A stretch of DNA of 64,000 bases, from NCBI RefSeq assembly GCF_008795955.1, contig NZ_VMHN01000010.1, positions 1-64,000 of the forward strand, in the 5' to 3' direction. This DNA comes from Marinobacter denitrificans (GTDB lineage Bacteria; Pseudomonadota; Gammaproteobacteria; Pseudomonadales; Oleiphilaceae). The position numbers were made by a program, and so were the translations under genes. Positions 32,641 through 41,386 of the stretch are shown in pieces. Numbering within the stretch: the stretch's first letter is position 1; each line of letters begins with the position of its first letter. Below the pieces are notes generated by a model. The model did not search any database. It worked only from the letters and a program-made list of their open reading frames with translations, and had not been told where the DNA came from.

Positions 32641-33630
32641 ACCGTTTCCCTTGGCTGGGTGAATACCGTCATTGCTGCGGCGCAACGGCTGTCGGTCCAC
32701 GCCGACACTCTGCTGGCCACCGCCGGCATCCCTGCTGACGCGCAGGAACATGAGCGCTGGCCCATCGATGACATTACGCGGTTATGGCATGCAGCAGAGC
32801 GTTGCACCGGCGACCCCGGCTTTGGCCTGAAAGTGGGGGCGGAATTCACCCCCATGAGTATCAGTGGAGTGGGGTTTGCCCTTCAATCTGCGGCAACCCT
32901 TCGCGAGGCGGTGGTGATGGTCCAACGGTTCCAGCGCCTGATTTCCGATGGCGGCCGGTTCCAGGTGCTCGCTGGCGAATCAGCCACATGGCTGGTTTAC
33001 CATCCCCGGCAGGGAACGCTGGCGTTCAGCCCTCACCAGATTGAAGCGGTCCTGGCCGCGGTCGTCGGCTTCGCGAGCTGGGTAACGGGAACCCGGATGC
33101 GGCCCTCGAAAGTTCAGTTCAGCCAGCCCCGGCTGGGTCCGTTAGAGGGGTACCAGGCCGCCTTCCATTGCCAGGTGGAATTCGAGCAGGCCTTCAGCGG
33201 GGTACTGGTGGATAACGCCGTTCTCGATCAGCCCCTGCCCCAGGCAGACCCCCAACTGGCACAGGTGCACACGCGCTATACAAAGGCCCGCCTGGCCGCC
33301 CTTTCCATGAACAGTGCCTCCGTTCCGGAAATACGTCGGTGGCTGGCTGCCCGGCTGGGCCCTGTTTTGCCTCGCCGTGCAGAGGCGGCGGAAGCGTTAG
33401 GCATCAGTGAGCGCACACTGGCGCGACGGCTCCGGGAACAGGGGCAGACTTTCGACAGCCTGGTGGACGATATACGCAGGGAGCGAGCCTTGCAGGCCGT
33501 GGCTGAGACCAGTGCATCCCTGCCCGAGATCGCAGAGTCACTGGGTTTTGCGGAAGTAAGCACTTTCTATCGTGCCTTCAGGCGTTGGACCGGGTTGCCC
33601 CCGGTGCGCTGGCGCAAAGCCAGGCAGTAA
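32626..33630 (+). CDS. AraC family transcriptional regulator (OruR/ArgR-like)
   Basis: A 334-residue regulator. The N-terminal Arabinose_bd-type sensing domain (about residues 20-205) includes FGLKVGAEFTPMSISGVGFALQSAATLREAV. The C-terminal AraC domain has AEALGISERTLARRLREQGQTFDSLVDDIRRERAL and SLPEIAESLGFAEVSTFYRAFRRWTGLPPVRWRK. It is divergent from the FAD-dehydrogenase operon and most likely controls it. The start is uncertain: TTG at 32626 gives the expected family N-terminus (LGWVNTVIAAAQRL) but has no clear ribosome site and sits in the repeat; GTG at 32659 is an alternative. Confidence 0.87.
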   Translation: MTLEATVSLGWVNTVIAAAQRLSVHADTLLATAGIPADAQEHERWPIDDITRLWHAAERCTGDPGFGLKVGAEFTPMSISGVGFALQSAATLREAVVMVQRFQRLISDGGRFQVLAGESATWLVYHPRQGTLAFSPHQIEAVLAAVVGFASWVTGTRMRPSKVQFSQPRLGPLEGYQAAFHCQVEFEQAFSGVLVDNAVLDQPLPQADPQLAQVHTRYTKARLAALSMNSASVPEIRRWLAARLGPVLPRRAEAAEALGISERTLARRLREQGQTFDSLVDDIRRERALQAVAETSASLPEIAESLGFAEVSTFYRAFRRWTGLPPVRWRKARQ

Positions 33631-33716
33631 TGATTGCACGCGAATCAGGTTGCCGCCAGGCACGCCGTCTACTAGGATTGTTCTATCGCCTTGCGCAACG
33701 GTAGTCCAGGTACCCT

Positions 33717-34550
33717 TTGAAGTCCCCAAAAAACACATCCATTCACCATTACCTTTGGTGCACTACGCTCGCAGTAATCGCCGCCTGCATCATGGCCATG
33801 CCTGCCATGGCCGCCCAGCGCGTGACGCTCAGGCTTGGCAGCCTGAATGATTTCAATTACCTGTCGGACCTTCTGACCCAGGTGCTGGAAGCTGACGGAT
33901 ACGAAGTTGAAATCATAAAGGTATCGAATGCGCCTACCAGCCGTATGGAATGGATGTTGGCCGATGGCCAGATCACTGCCATGATGTTGGGCGAGACGCC
34001 CCAGCGCAGCCGTCGCTTCATGCCGGTAAGAGTGGCGATGACCGACAACCTGATGAACCAGCGCGTACTCTTCATTACCAGGGGACAACAACATCGCTAT
34101 GACCAGGTAGAGAGCGTCGAGGATTTCCGCGCCCTGGGTCTTATGGGGGGCATGGGGAGCGCATGGCGTGATTACCGGATCTGGCTGGTCAATAACCTAC
34201 CGGTGTATGGGGTGCCAGCTGACTGGCGGCGACTTTACGACATGGTCGCTATTGGCAACCGGGGAATAGACTACCTCCCCAGGGGCGCCCAGGAAATGGC
34301 CAAGGAATGGCAAGATCATCCCAACCTGGATGTGGAGCAAAACCTTGTTCTGGTATATAAAAAGGACCACGTGCTCTACGTGTCACCCAACGAAGGCGAG
34401 CTGCATCGTACCCTGAACAAACTGATGCCGGAAGCAAGCCGTTCCGGGCTCATTGGTAACCTGATAGAAAAACACTACCCGGAGGTGTTTGAACCGCCCG
34501 TCAGCCTCGCAAAACGCCGGGTAATTCCCCTGCAGGGACTGCGGGACTGA
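33717..34550 (+). CDS. Periplasmic solute-binding-like protein
   Basis: A 277-residue protein with a signal peptide (LAVIAACIMAMPAMAA, cleavage near residue 32) and a family-3 extracellular solute-binding (SBP_bac_3-like) fold: VTLRLGSLNDFNYLSDLLTQVLEADGYEVEIIKV, MALGETP-like region, VESVEDFRALGLMGGMGSAWRDYRIW, and VLVYKKDHVLYVSPNEGELHRTLNKLM. No transporter permease is nearby, so it may be an orphan binding protein or signalling sensor. Start is TTG at 33717; it retains the basic residues ahead of the hydrophobic core, but the ribosome site is weak. Confidence 0.75.
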   Translation: MKSPKNTSIHHYLWCTTLAVIAACIMAMPAMAAQRVTLRLGSLNDFNYLSDLLTQVLEADGYEVEIIKVSNAPTSRMEWMLADGQITAMMLGETPQRSRRFMPVRVAMTDNLMNQRVLFITRGQQHRYDQVESVEDFRALGLMGGMGSAWRDYRIWLVNNLPVYGVPADWRRLYDMVAIGNRGIDYLPRGAQEMAKEWQDHPNLDVEQNLVLVYKKDHVLYVSPNEGELHRTLNKLMPEASRSGLIGNLIEKHYPEVFEPPVSLAKRRVIPLQGLRD

Positions 34551-34582
34551 GCTGCGTAGCGCCATCAAAAAAGGGGAAAGAT

Positions 34583-34846
34583 ATGGGACCGGAACATTTT
34601 GTCTGGGGCGGTTGGTGGATATTTCCCGTCGTCATGCCGATAGTGATGCTCATTGTGCTCGTCATCCTGATTTACTTTGTGTTCGGGCGTGGCGGGCCGA
34701 GGCCTCCGTGGTCGAGCGAGTTTGACAAGGGCTCCCACCACCTAAAAGAGCCCGAATCCGCCATGGAAATACTCAAGAAACGCTATGCGCGGGGAGAGAT
34801 AACGCGGGAGGAATTTGAAGAGATCAAAAAAGACCTCCAGAGCTGA
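34583..34846 (+). CDS. SHOCT domain membrane protein
   Basis: An 87-residue protein with one membrane segment (WWIFPVVMPIVMLIVLVILIYFVF, residues 11-34) and a C-terminal SHOCT motif (AMEILKKRYARGEITREEFEEIKKDL). SHOCT tails are short helical oligomerisation elements. The ribosome site AAGGGGAAAG precedes the ATG. It lies 32 bp after the solute-binding-like gene and may share its transcript. Confidence 0.88.
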   Translation: MGPEHFVWGGWWIFPVVMPIVMLIVLVILIYFVFGRGGPRPPWSSEFDKGSHHLKEPESAMEILKKRYARGEITREEFEEIKKDLQS

Positions 34847-34964
34847 GGCTTCTGAAAATATTTGCCCGTACCTGCAACTTTGTGATCGCAGCGCCCGTAT
34901 TCGCTGGTAGCCCATCCGATAACTAACCAAATGGATGGGAAAAACAAACTGCAAGGAGAAGGCA

Positions 34965-35399
34965 ATGAGCAAGCACGCAAAGATCATGGCATTTCTGACC
35001 GCTACCCTGGTTTCCACCACTCTGACCTCCGGAGTTGCCCTGGCGGGCGACCATTCCAAAGTGGGCGTATGGGGCGACGATCAATCAGTCGCTGAGGGTA
35101 CTGTGACCGCTAAAAAAGTGATGGCCGAGAATAATGGCTGGCTGGTGGTGCACCGCACCGATGAGGCCATGAAGCCGGGCCCGGTGGTTGGCTATGCCCC
35201 TCTTAAAAAAGGCAAGAACATGGATGTCGCAGCGATACTCACCGAAGAGGTCGCCTCCGGTGACATGCTGATGCTCATGCTCCACAGCGAAGACGGGGGC
35301 ATGAAAACCGGTACCTTCGAGTACACCCTGGGCGCCAAGGAGGATGGCCCCATCCGCAAAGATGGCAAGCTGGTAATGGCTACGGTTACGGCCAAATAA
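34965..35399 (+). CDS. DUF7282 domain secreted protein
   Basis: A 144-residue protein with a signal peptide (FLTATLVSTTLTSGVALA, cleavage near residue 27) and a DUF7282 domain: VTAKKVMAENNGWLVVHRTDEAMKPGPVVGYAPLKKGKNMDVAAILTEEV and FEYTLGAKEDGPIRKDGKLVMATVTAK. The family is found in halophilic archaea and bacteria with unknown function; the fold is likely a beta sandwich. The start at 34965 follows CAAGGAGAAGGCA. Confidence 0.82.
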   Translation: MSKHAKIMAFLTATLVSTTLTSGVALAGDHSKVGVWGDDQSVAEGTVTAKKVMAENNGWLVVHRTDEAMKPGPVVGYAPLKKGKNMDVAAILTEEVASGDMLMLMLHSEDGGMKTGTFEYTLGAKEDGPIRKDGKLVMATVTAK

Positions 35400-35441
35400 C
35401 CCCCCTGAAGATTTCATTTGACAACGACCCTGCACCGTGAT

Positions 35442-35474
35442 GTTATCACCAGTAACAATGTTACTGGTGATAAC
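35442..35474. promoter_or_regulatory. Perfect 15-bp palindromic operator at TetR gene start
   Basis: GTTATCACCAGTAAC (35442-35456) and GTTACTGGTGATAAC (35460-35474) are exact inverse complements around a 3-base spacer, and the ATG of the TetR gene is at 35477. This size and position are typical of a TetR autoregulatory operator that blocks transcription and translation start. Confidence 0.8.
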
Positions 35475-35476
35475 TT

Positions 35477-36115
35477 ATGCCCGGAAAGTCGACGCCTCTT
35501 AAAACCACCTACCACCATGGCGATCTGCCACAGCAAGCGCATCAGTTAGCCCTGGAAACCCTGCGGGAACACGGGGACTCAGCCATCAGCCTGCGCGCTC
35601 TGGCCAAGCAGATCGGGGTCAGCGCCCCGGCGCTGTACCGGCACTTTATCGACAGGGAAAGCCTGCTGGCAGAAGTGGCTGTTACCGGCTTTGAATCCCT
35701 GCGGGAGCGCCTATTGGCAGTGGACCAGTCCAGCCCGAGGCTGGCGTTGGTAGATATCGGCCTGGTGTACGTATCCTTTGCACAGGAGGAACCCAACCTT
35801 TACCGACTGATGTTCGGAGGGCGAGTGTTGCCCAGGGGCGTTCATCCTCGCCTGGACATGGCCGGCAAAAATGCGTTCCAGGTGCTGGAAGACACCATTG
35901 CGAGAGCCCAACAGGTCGGTTACGTGAAGCCCATTCCACTTTCACTGATGACTGCCGCCGCCTGGTCAATGGTACACGGGCTTGCGCAACTGACCATTGA
36001 TGGCCACCTACCCAGTGCCAAAGCTGAACCCCATCTAGCGGAAGGCGTCGTTACCCTTTTGCTGGATGGCTCTCTTGCGAACAACGAACAACAACACAAG
36101 GACACCTCATCATGA
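35477..36115 (+). CDS. TetR/AcrR family transcriptional regulator
   Basis: A 212-residue regulator. The DNA-binding domain is residues 12-62 (YHHGDLPQQAHQLALETLREHGDSAISLRALAKQIGVSAPALYRHFIDRESLLAEVA). The C-terminal ligand domain contains the WHG-type segment FAQEEPNLYRLMFGGRVLP. It is preceded by a perfect palindrome and overlaps the following oxidoreductase gene by 4 bases (ATGA), so it probably represses both genes as one unit. The inducer is unknown. Confidence 0.92.
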   Translation: MPGKSTPLKTTYHHGDLPQQAHQLALETLREHGDSAISLRALAKQIGVSAPALYRHFIDRESLLAEVAVTGFESLRERLLAVDQSSPRLALVDIGLVYVSFAQEEPNLYRLMFGGRVLPRGVHPRLDMAGKNAFQVLEDTIARAQQVGYVKPIPLSLMTAAAWSMVHGLAQLTIDGHLPSAKAEPHLAEGVVTLLLDGSLANNEQQHKDTSS

Positions 36116-37737
36116 GCAGCCCCAAGCCCAGCACCATCCGTATCGGCCATCGTTACCGCGCCAAGCGCCTGAACGGCCCCTACGATGCTATTGTTATCGG
36201 CTCCGGCATCGGGGGGCTGACCACCGCCGCCTGCATGAGTAAACTGGGCAAGAAAGTGGTGGTGTTCGAGCAGCATTACACCGCTGGCGGGTTTACCCAC
36301 AGCTACGACCGTAATGGTTACGAATGGGATGTGGGTGTTCACTACATCGGCGATGTCGGCGCAGACCATACCCTGACCAAGCGCCTCTTTGACCACATCA
36401 CCGACGGCCAGCTGAAGTGGGCGCCCATGGACAGCCATTTTGACCGCATCTTCATTGGCGACCACCATGTGGACCTGGTCGCCGGGCCGGACAATTTCAA
36501 AGCAGAGCTGAAAAAAGCCTTCCCCGGTGAGGAAGCCGCCATCGACACCTATCTTGGTTACCTGAAGCAGGTGGCAAAGGCCATGCCCGGGCTGGTGATC
36601 GGCAAGGTGCTGCCTGACCTGGCCGCTGGCCCACTGCGCAAACTGGTTAACCGCACCGCGCCTTCCTTCCTGAACCGGCCCACCCGTGAGGTATTGGAAG
36701 GCCTGACCAGTAATCAGGAACTGATTGCCGTGCTCACTGGCCAATGGGGCGACAACGGGCTGCCGCCAGCGGAATCCAGCTTTATCATCCACGCCCTGAT
36801 TGCCCGCCACTATCTCTACGGCGGCTACTACCCCATCGGCGGTGCCTCGGAAATGGCCAGGACGATCATACCGGTCATCCAGCACAGCGGGGGCGAGGTG
36901 TTTACCTACGCCGATGTGAAGGAAATCCTGATCGAGAAAGGCAAAGCCGTCGGTGTTCGCATGGCCGACGGTGCAGACGTTCGCGCCCCGCTGGTGATCA
37001 GCAATGCCGGCGTGTTCAACACCTTCGACAAGCTGCTGCCGGAGTTTGCACCACATCGCGACTATTATCAGCAGAAGCTCCAAACCGTGGAACGTTCCAT
37101 GGCCAGCAACTGCCTCTATATCGGCCTGCAGGACACCGCCGAGAACCTGGGGTTGCCCAAAACCAACTACTGGATCTATCCGGGCGCCGACTATGAGAAG
37201 CAGGTGAGCGACTTTATGGCCGCGCCGGATGAGACAGACATTCCGCTGACGTATATTTCCTTCCCCTCCGCAAAAGATCCAAGTTTTGCCGAGCGCTACC
37301 CCGGCCGAGCCACCATCGAGATCGTCGCCCCCGGGCCCTATGACTGGTACAAAGACTGGTCGACGGAAACCTGGGGGAAACGCGGAGAAGAGTACGAAGC
37401 GAAGAAGGAAGCCTATGCCCAGCGACTGCTGGCCAAGCTGTACGAAAAGTTTCCCCACCTGGAGGGCAAGGTGGACTACTACGAGCTGTCCACGCCCCTG
37501 TCCACTGACTACTTCTGCCGGTACAGCAAGGGGGAGATCTACGGCCTGAACCATACCCCGAGCCGCTTCGAACAGGACTGGCTGAAACCCAAAACCCGCA
37601 TTCCCGGCCTCTACCTGACCGGCCAGGATGTAATGACCTGCGGCGTTGCAGGGGCAATGATCGGTGGCTTACTGGCTACGGTTGCAGTCAGTGGCTTTAA
37701 AGGGCTGCCATTGGCAAAGAAGATGTTTGTGGGCTGA
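36112..37737 (+). CDS. Phytoene-desaturase-family FAD oxidoreductase (retinol saturase-like)
   Basis: A 541-residue NAD(P)/FAD oxidoreductase. The FAD fold is at residues 25-57 (DAIVIGSGIGGLTTAACMSKLGKKVVVFEQHYTAGGF). Further signs are YEWDVGVHYIGDVG, YYPIGGASEMARTIIPVIQHSGGEVFTYADVKEILIE, and the C-terminal PGLYLTGQDVMTCGVAGAMIGGLLA. It groups with all-trans-retinol 13,14-reductase and carotenoid desaturases/isomerases. No other carotenoid gene is in the window, so the natural substrate may be another polyene or lipid. Cotranscribed with the TetR gene. Confidence 0.88.
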   Translation: MSSPKPSTIRIGHRYRAKRLNGPYDAIVIGSGIGGLTTAACMSKLGKKVVVFEQHYTAGGFTHSYDRNGYEWDVGVHYIGDVGADHTLTKRLFDHITDGQLKWAPMDSHFDRIFIGDHHVDLVAGPDNFKAELKKAFPGEEAAIDTYLGYLKQVAKAMPGLVIGKVLPDLAAGPLRKLVNRTAPSFLNRPTREVLEGLTSNQELIAVLTGQWGDNGLPPAESSFIIHALIARHYLYGGYYPIGGASEMARTIIPVIQHSGGEVFTYADVKEILIEKGKAVGVRMADGADVRAPLVISNAGVFNTFDKLLPEFAPHRDYYQQKLQTVERSMASNCLYIGLQDTAENLGLPKTNYWIYPGADYEKQVSDFMAAPDETDIPLTYISFPSAKDPSFAERYPGRATIEIVAPGPYDWYKDWSTETWGKRGEEYEAKKEAYAQRLLAKLYEKFPHLEGKVDYYELSTPLSTDYFCRYSKGEIYGLNHTPSRFEQDWLKPKTRIPGLYLTGQDVMTCGVAGAMIGGLLATVAVSGFKGLPLAKKMFVG

Positions 37738-37744
37738 CAGGGGA

Positions 37745-38701
37745 TCACTCACAACAGCTCAGCAACCGCGTAGCGTGCTCCCGCAAGGCATCCTTGAGGC
37801 CCTCTGGCTTGAGGATGGTAAACCGGAACGGGAGCTGCGCCAGCCACCACGCGAACCACTCGAAGCTATCCGTTCGGGTGTTAAGTAGCAGCCCTTCGTC
37901 ACACTGCTCCAACTCTTCCGCACAGGAGGAATGCATATCAAACAGGGTGGCCGCGGACTCACGGTCCGTGTGCAATAACAGCGACACTTCATGGGTCCGG
38001 CCCCAGGAGAGAAAACTCTCGCTCAGGAATTTCGCCGCATCAAAGTCCGGCGGCCGCGGGAAGGTGCCTGGCAACAGGTGAACGCCGCTGATGCGGTCCA
38101 GCCTGAACGAGCGCATGGCTCCCCGCAGATGGCAGAACCCGGTGAGGTACCAGCGCCCCTGTCGAAACACGACTCCATAGGGATCAACCTCACGAGCCAT
38201 CCCTCCATGCTCGGGCGAGTGGTAGGTAAACCCCACGGTTCGTGAAGCTTCCGTGGCGGTCGTTAACGTTTGCAGGGCGCGATCGTCCAGGCTGGGCTCA
38301 CCTCGGGGCAGGATAACGCGAGTAGTATCGCTGACACCCCGCACCCGTTTTTTCAGATTGGCGGGCATGACCCGTTCCAGCTTCGCCTGCACACTGGCGA
38401 TGGCCGGCGCCGCATCCGCCAGGCCAAGCTGCCGGGCCGCCAGCAGCCCCAGGGACACCGCCAGGGTTTCCTCTTCCGTGAACATCATCGGCGGCAGCTT
38501 GAAGCCCGCCACCAACCGGTAACCGCCATAACGCCCCTGCTCAGTCATCACCGGGATGCCCAGTTCTTCAAGCACCGTGATGTAACGGCGGATCGTCCGC
38601 CGATCCACGCCCAGTCGTTGTGCCAGCTCTGCGCCACCCATCTGGCCATGGGTCTGCAATAACTCCAGCACGGTAAGTACTCGGGTGGTGGGACCAGACA
38701 T
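37745..38701 (-). CDS. YafY-type HTH and WYL domain regulator
   Basis: A 318-residue regulator. Residues 5-60 are an HTH_11 domain (VLTVLELLQTHGQMGGAELAQRLGVDRRTIRRYITVLEELGIPV). Residues about 140-225 are a WYL domain (VGFTYHSPEHGGMAREVDPYGVVFRQGRWYLTGFCHLRGAMRSFRLDRI), with a WCX-type C-terminus (LLLHTDRESAATLFDMHSS). It is divergent from a GST gene and likely controls it. ATG at 38701 is chosen; GTG two codons earlier is possible. Confidence 0.9.
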   Translation of the reverse strand: MSGPTTRVLTVLELLQTHGQMGGAELAQRLGVDRRTIRRYITVLEELGIPVMTEQGRYGGYRLVAGFKLPPMMFTEEETLAVSLGLLAARQLGLADAAPAIASVQAKLERVMPANLKKRVRGVSDTTRVILPRGEPSLDDRALQTLTTATEASRTVGFTYHSPEHGGMAREVDPYGVVFRQGRWYLTGFCHLRGAMRSFRLDRISGVHLLPGTFPRPPDFDAAKFLSESFLSWGRTHEVSLLLHTDRESAATLFDMHSSCAEELEQCDEGLLLNTRTDSFEWFAWWLAQLPFRFTILKPEGLKDALREHATRLLSCCE

Positions 38702-38753
38702 AATCACCTTCCTCCGGGCAGCCTTTTCCGGTTATTTGCATGAAAAGTTGTAT

Positions 38754-38773
38754 TGTCCAACTCATTTAGGACA
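38754..38773. promoter_or_regulatory. Candidate operator between WYL regulator and GST genes
   Basis: TGTCC (38754-38758) and GGACA (38769-38773) form a short inverted repeat with a 10-base spacer in the divergent intergenic region. It would suit a dimeric WYL regulator, but the arms are only 5 bases. Confidence 0.3.
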
Positions 38774-38852
38774 GCTTCTCACCTATTTACAAATTATTCT
38801 GCTTATGCGGTACCACAAACACCTGAAGCACTGACTGGAAATGGAGATCGAT

Positions 38853-39488
38853 ATGTCAGAAATCACCTTTTACACCCACCCCATGTCCCGCGGCCGCGTT
38901 GTGCGCTGGATGCTCGAAGAAATCGGCGTCCCCTACACTGTGGAGACGATGGAATTCGGCCCGGATATGAAAACCCCGGAATATCTCGCCATCAATCCCA
39001 TGGGCAAGGTGCCCGCCATCAAACATGGCAACACGGTTGTGACCGAGGTGGCGGCCATCTGCGCCTACCTGGCGGACCAGTTTCCGGACAAGGGCCTGGC
39101 GCCCTCGCCGCAGTCCCCCGAGCGTGGCCCTTACTATCGCTGGCTGTTCTTCATGGCGGGCCCCTTCGAGATGGCCACCAGCGCACTGGCCTATGGCTGG
39201 AAAATCGACAGCAGCAACGCCCAGGCGGTCGGCTGTGGCCGTGTGGAAGACAGCATCAATACGCTTGAGAGGGTACTGGGCCAAACGCCGTATATCTGCG
39301 GCGACCAGTTCACGGCGGCGGATGTGCTGGTCAGCAGCTATCTGTGGTGGGAAACGATGCAGAAGAATATCCCGCAAAATGAAGTCTTCCGGGACTACAT
39401 CCAGCGTACGGAAAGCCGGCCCGCTGCCCAGCGTGCCAATAAGCTGGACGACGCCCTGGCGGAGCAGATGAACGTTGCCACGGCCTGA
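38853..39488 (+). CDS. Glutathione S-transferase family protein
   Basis: A 211-residue GST. N-terminal domain: ITFYTHPMSRGRVVRWMLEEIGVPYTVETMEF, NPMGKVPAIKHGNTVVTEVAAICAYLADQF with the conserved cis-Pro and the T-E glutathione contact. C-terminal domain ends with YICGDQFTAADVLVSSYLWW. SRGRVVRW suggests a Ser-type catalytic residue near 11. It is divergent from the WYL-domain regulator. The ATG at 38853 follows GGAGATCGAT. Confidence 0.92.
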   Translation: MSEITFYTHPMSRGRVVRWMLEEIGVPYTVETMEFGPDMKTPEYLAINPMGKVPAIKHGNTVVTEVAAICAYLADQFPDKGLAPSPQSPERGPYYRWLFFMAGPFEMATSALAYGWKIDSSNAQAVGCGRVEDSINTLERVLGQTPYICGDQFTAADVLVSSYLWWETMQKNIPQNEVFRDYIQRTESRPAAQRANKLDDALAEQMNVATA

Positions 39489-39491
39489 AGG

Positions 39492-40403
39492 TCAGACAGC
39501 TGACGATACCGGGCATAAACCGCCCGGTACATTCAATACCCAGTCGCGGATAGCCAGTATCGTCGGGTCATCCCGGCGGCTTTCCGGGTAAACCAGATAG
39601 AAGGGTTTACCCGCAAGTTCCGGGCCGAAGGGCTGCACCAGCCGCCCTTCGGCCAGCTCATCCTCAATCAGTGGCCGGCTCATCAGCGCCACGCCCTGAC
39701 CACCCACCGCAGCAGAAATGGCGTGGGTCTCGTCTGAAAACACCAGCCCGGCACTGACATCCAGGCCTGGAATTTTCGCCTGCTTCTGCCAACCGGCCCA
39801 ATCCGCCGGGGTTACCGCCACCTGCTGGGGCCGAAAGTGAATCAGCGGGTGCTCTGGCAGATCCTCAACCCTTGCCAGCCCGAGATGAGGGCTGCAGGCC
39901 GGTATAAAGGTGTTATCAAACAGCTTCTCTGCGACCAGGCCGGGCCAGTAACCATCGCCGTAGCGAATGGCAAGATCTGCAGTAACACCATCCAGAGCCA
40001 CCGCTTCGTGAGAGGCGTGGATACGCAGATCAATATCCGGATGGGTGTCCCGCAACATGCACACCCAGGATAGCAACCATCGCACAGCCACGGCCGGCGT
40101 TGTCGACAGGGTGACCGCCTGGCGTGAGGGTACAGCCTTCAGGCGCTCGATGGCCTTGCCGATGTTGTCGAAGGCAGACCCCAGCACTTCCTTCAGCTCC
40201 TGCCCCTGGGGCGTCAATACCAGTTGCCGGGGCTTGCGAACAAAAAGAGCCACCCCCAACGCTTCCTCAAGCCCGCGTATCTGGTGACTGATGGCCGTGG
40301 CTGTCACGGACAACTCCTGGGCTGCCTGCTTGGCACTCTCATGGCGGGCGGCGGCTTCGAAGGCTCGCAAAGCAGACAGCGATGGCAGGCGACGGGGACT
40401 CAT
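39492..40403 (-). CDS. LysR family transcriptional regulator (GcvA-like)
   Basis: A 303-residue LysR regulator: winged HTH at residues 5-62 (LPSLSALRAFEAAARHESAKQAAQELSVTATAISHQIRGLEEALGVALFVRKPRQLVLTPQG) and an effector domain with ADLAIRYGDGYWPGLVAEKLFDNTFIPACSP and FSDETHAISAAVGGQGVALMSRPLIEDEL, characteristic of the GcvA branch. It is divergent from the azoreductase gene. ATG at 40403 is preferred over TTG at 40415 because a T-N11-A site occupies 40407-40419. Confidence 0.9.
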   Translation of the reverse strand: MSPRRLPSLSALRAFEAAARHESAKQAAQELSVTATAISHQIRGLEEALGVALFVRKPRQLVLTPQGQELKEVLGSAFDNIGKAIERLKAVPSRQAVTLSTTPAVAVRWLLSWVCMLRDTHPDIDLRIHASHEAVALDGVTADLAIRYGDGYWPGLVAEKLFDNTFIPACSPHLGLARVEDLPEHPLIHFRPQQVAVTPADWAGWQKQAKIPGLDVSAGLVFSDETHAISAAVGGQGVALMSRPLIEDELAEGRLVQPFGPELAGKPFYLVYPESRRDDPTILAIRDWVLNVPGGLCPVSSAV

Positions 40404-40406
40404 GGA

Positions 40407-40419
40407 TGAATTCAACTCA
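40407..40419. promoter_or_regulatory. LysR-type box 1
   Basis: TGAATTCAACTCA has the T-N11-A pattern and near-matches the perfect palindrome TGAATTTAATTCA found 87 bp further on. It lies 3 bp upstream of the LysR ATG, a position suited to autoregulation. Confidence 0.5.
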
Positions 40420-40493
40420 GCTATATGATCAAGAAATGATCGTTTGTGACGCTCAGAGTATGGATTTAGGCTTGATTTGCTGTCAACAACAGA

Positions 40494-40506
40494 TGAATTT
40501 AATTCA
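40494..40506. promoter_or_regulatory. LysR-type box 2 before azoreductase gene
   Basis: TGAATTTAATTCA, a perfect palindrome with T-N11-A form, 19 bp upstream of the azoreductase ATG. It shares 11 of 13 positions with box 1 beside the LysR gene. Confidence 0.55.
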
Positions 40507-40525
40507 CAGCCAAATGGAGCATCCT

Positions 40526-41266
40526 ATGACTCATATCCTGCAACTCGACGCCTCCGCCCGCCCTGGCCGTGCCGGCACTCATGAGCACGGTTCCCATAGC
40601 CGCAGCCTGACTCACCGGTTTGTTTCCCGGTGGCAGTCCCTGCGCCCCGCAGATACGGTCACCTACCGCGACCTCGGCGGCACACCCCCCTCTTTCATCA
40701 ATCAACCATGGATACAGGCCGCCTTCAGTTCACCCGACCAGCATGAGCCCTGGATGGACGACACCCTGGCGGAAAGTGACCGGCTGATCGATGAGCTGGT
40801 CGCAGCGGATATTCTCGTCATTGGTGCACCGCTGTATAACTTCGGCATGCCGGCGGCCCTCAAGGCCTGGGTTGACCAGGTAGTTCGCATGGGCCGGACC
40901 GTGGAGTATGACCCTTCGACTCCGGAAGACCCCTTCACCCCTATGCTCGCAGACCGCCCACGCCATGCGGTTATTCTTTCTTCCCGCGGTGGCGCCGGCT
41001 TCGAGCCAGGAGGCGCACTGGCGCACATGAACCACCTTGAGCCCGGCCTGACCACCGTGCTTGAGTTCATCGGCATCACCAATGTACACAGCATTGCCAT
41101 CGAGAATCAGGAGGAAGGGGGTGATGCATTGTCGGCTTCTGTTAAGAAGGCCGAGCGGAGGGTGGACGCGTTGGTAGTACAGTTGCGGGCAGCCATAAAC
41201 ACCGTTGCCGACAAGCGCCCTGTTTCTCAGCTAAACCCGGTGCAGGAACAAACAATCCTCAACTGA
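40526..41266 (+). CDS. azoR: FMN-dependent NADH-azoreductase
   Basis: A 246-residue flavodoxin-fold protein of the AzoR family. HILQLDASARPGRAG opens with the FMN phosphate loop, SHSRSLTHRFVSRW follows, then the flavin segment ADILVIGAPLYNFGMPAALKAWVDQVVRMGRTVEYD and SSRGGAGFEPGG. AzoR is an NADH:quinone reductase that also cleaves azo dyes in vitro. The C-terminus is about 30 residues longer than typical. The ATG at 40526 gives the standard family start; divergent LysR gene likely controls it. Confidence 0.92.
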   Translation: MTHILQLDASARPGRAGTHEHGSHSRSLTHRFVSRWQSLRPADTVTYRDLGGTPPSFINQPWIQAAFSSPDQHEPWMDDTLAESDRLIDELVAADILVIGAPLYNFGMPAALKAWVDQVVRMGRTVEYDPSTPEDPFTPMLADRPRHAVILSSRGGAGFEPGGALAHMNHLEPGLTTVLEFIGITNVHSIAIENQEEGGDALSASVKKAERRVDALVVQLRAAINTVADKRPVSQLNPVQEQTILN

Positions 41267-41386
41267 CCCATCAATTTATGAGCCACATACTGTTTGCCTG
41301 GGAATTGGGCGAAGGAAGCCGTGGAGTCCCTTCGACGATCCCAGGCCAGAACGAGAGGGCCGGGAGCTGTCCATTTTTAGCAATAC

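Noticed and set aside
32592..32738. ATG-started frame before the AraC gene, possibly its true start with a frameshift
   Set aside because: The encoded residues do not resemble the family; the frame from 32626 already gives the expected N-terminus.
35920..37554. 544-residue minus-strand frame
   Set aside because: It lies opposite the FAD oxidoreductase gene, which has clear motifs; the long antisense frame is a product of GC-rich codon use.
41258..41275. ACTGACCCATCAATT resembling the attC arm seen at 6385
   Set aside because: It lacks the AAC core and any right core; the likeness is probably chance at the end of the azoreductase gene.
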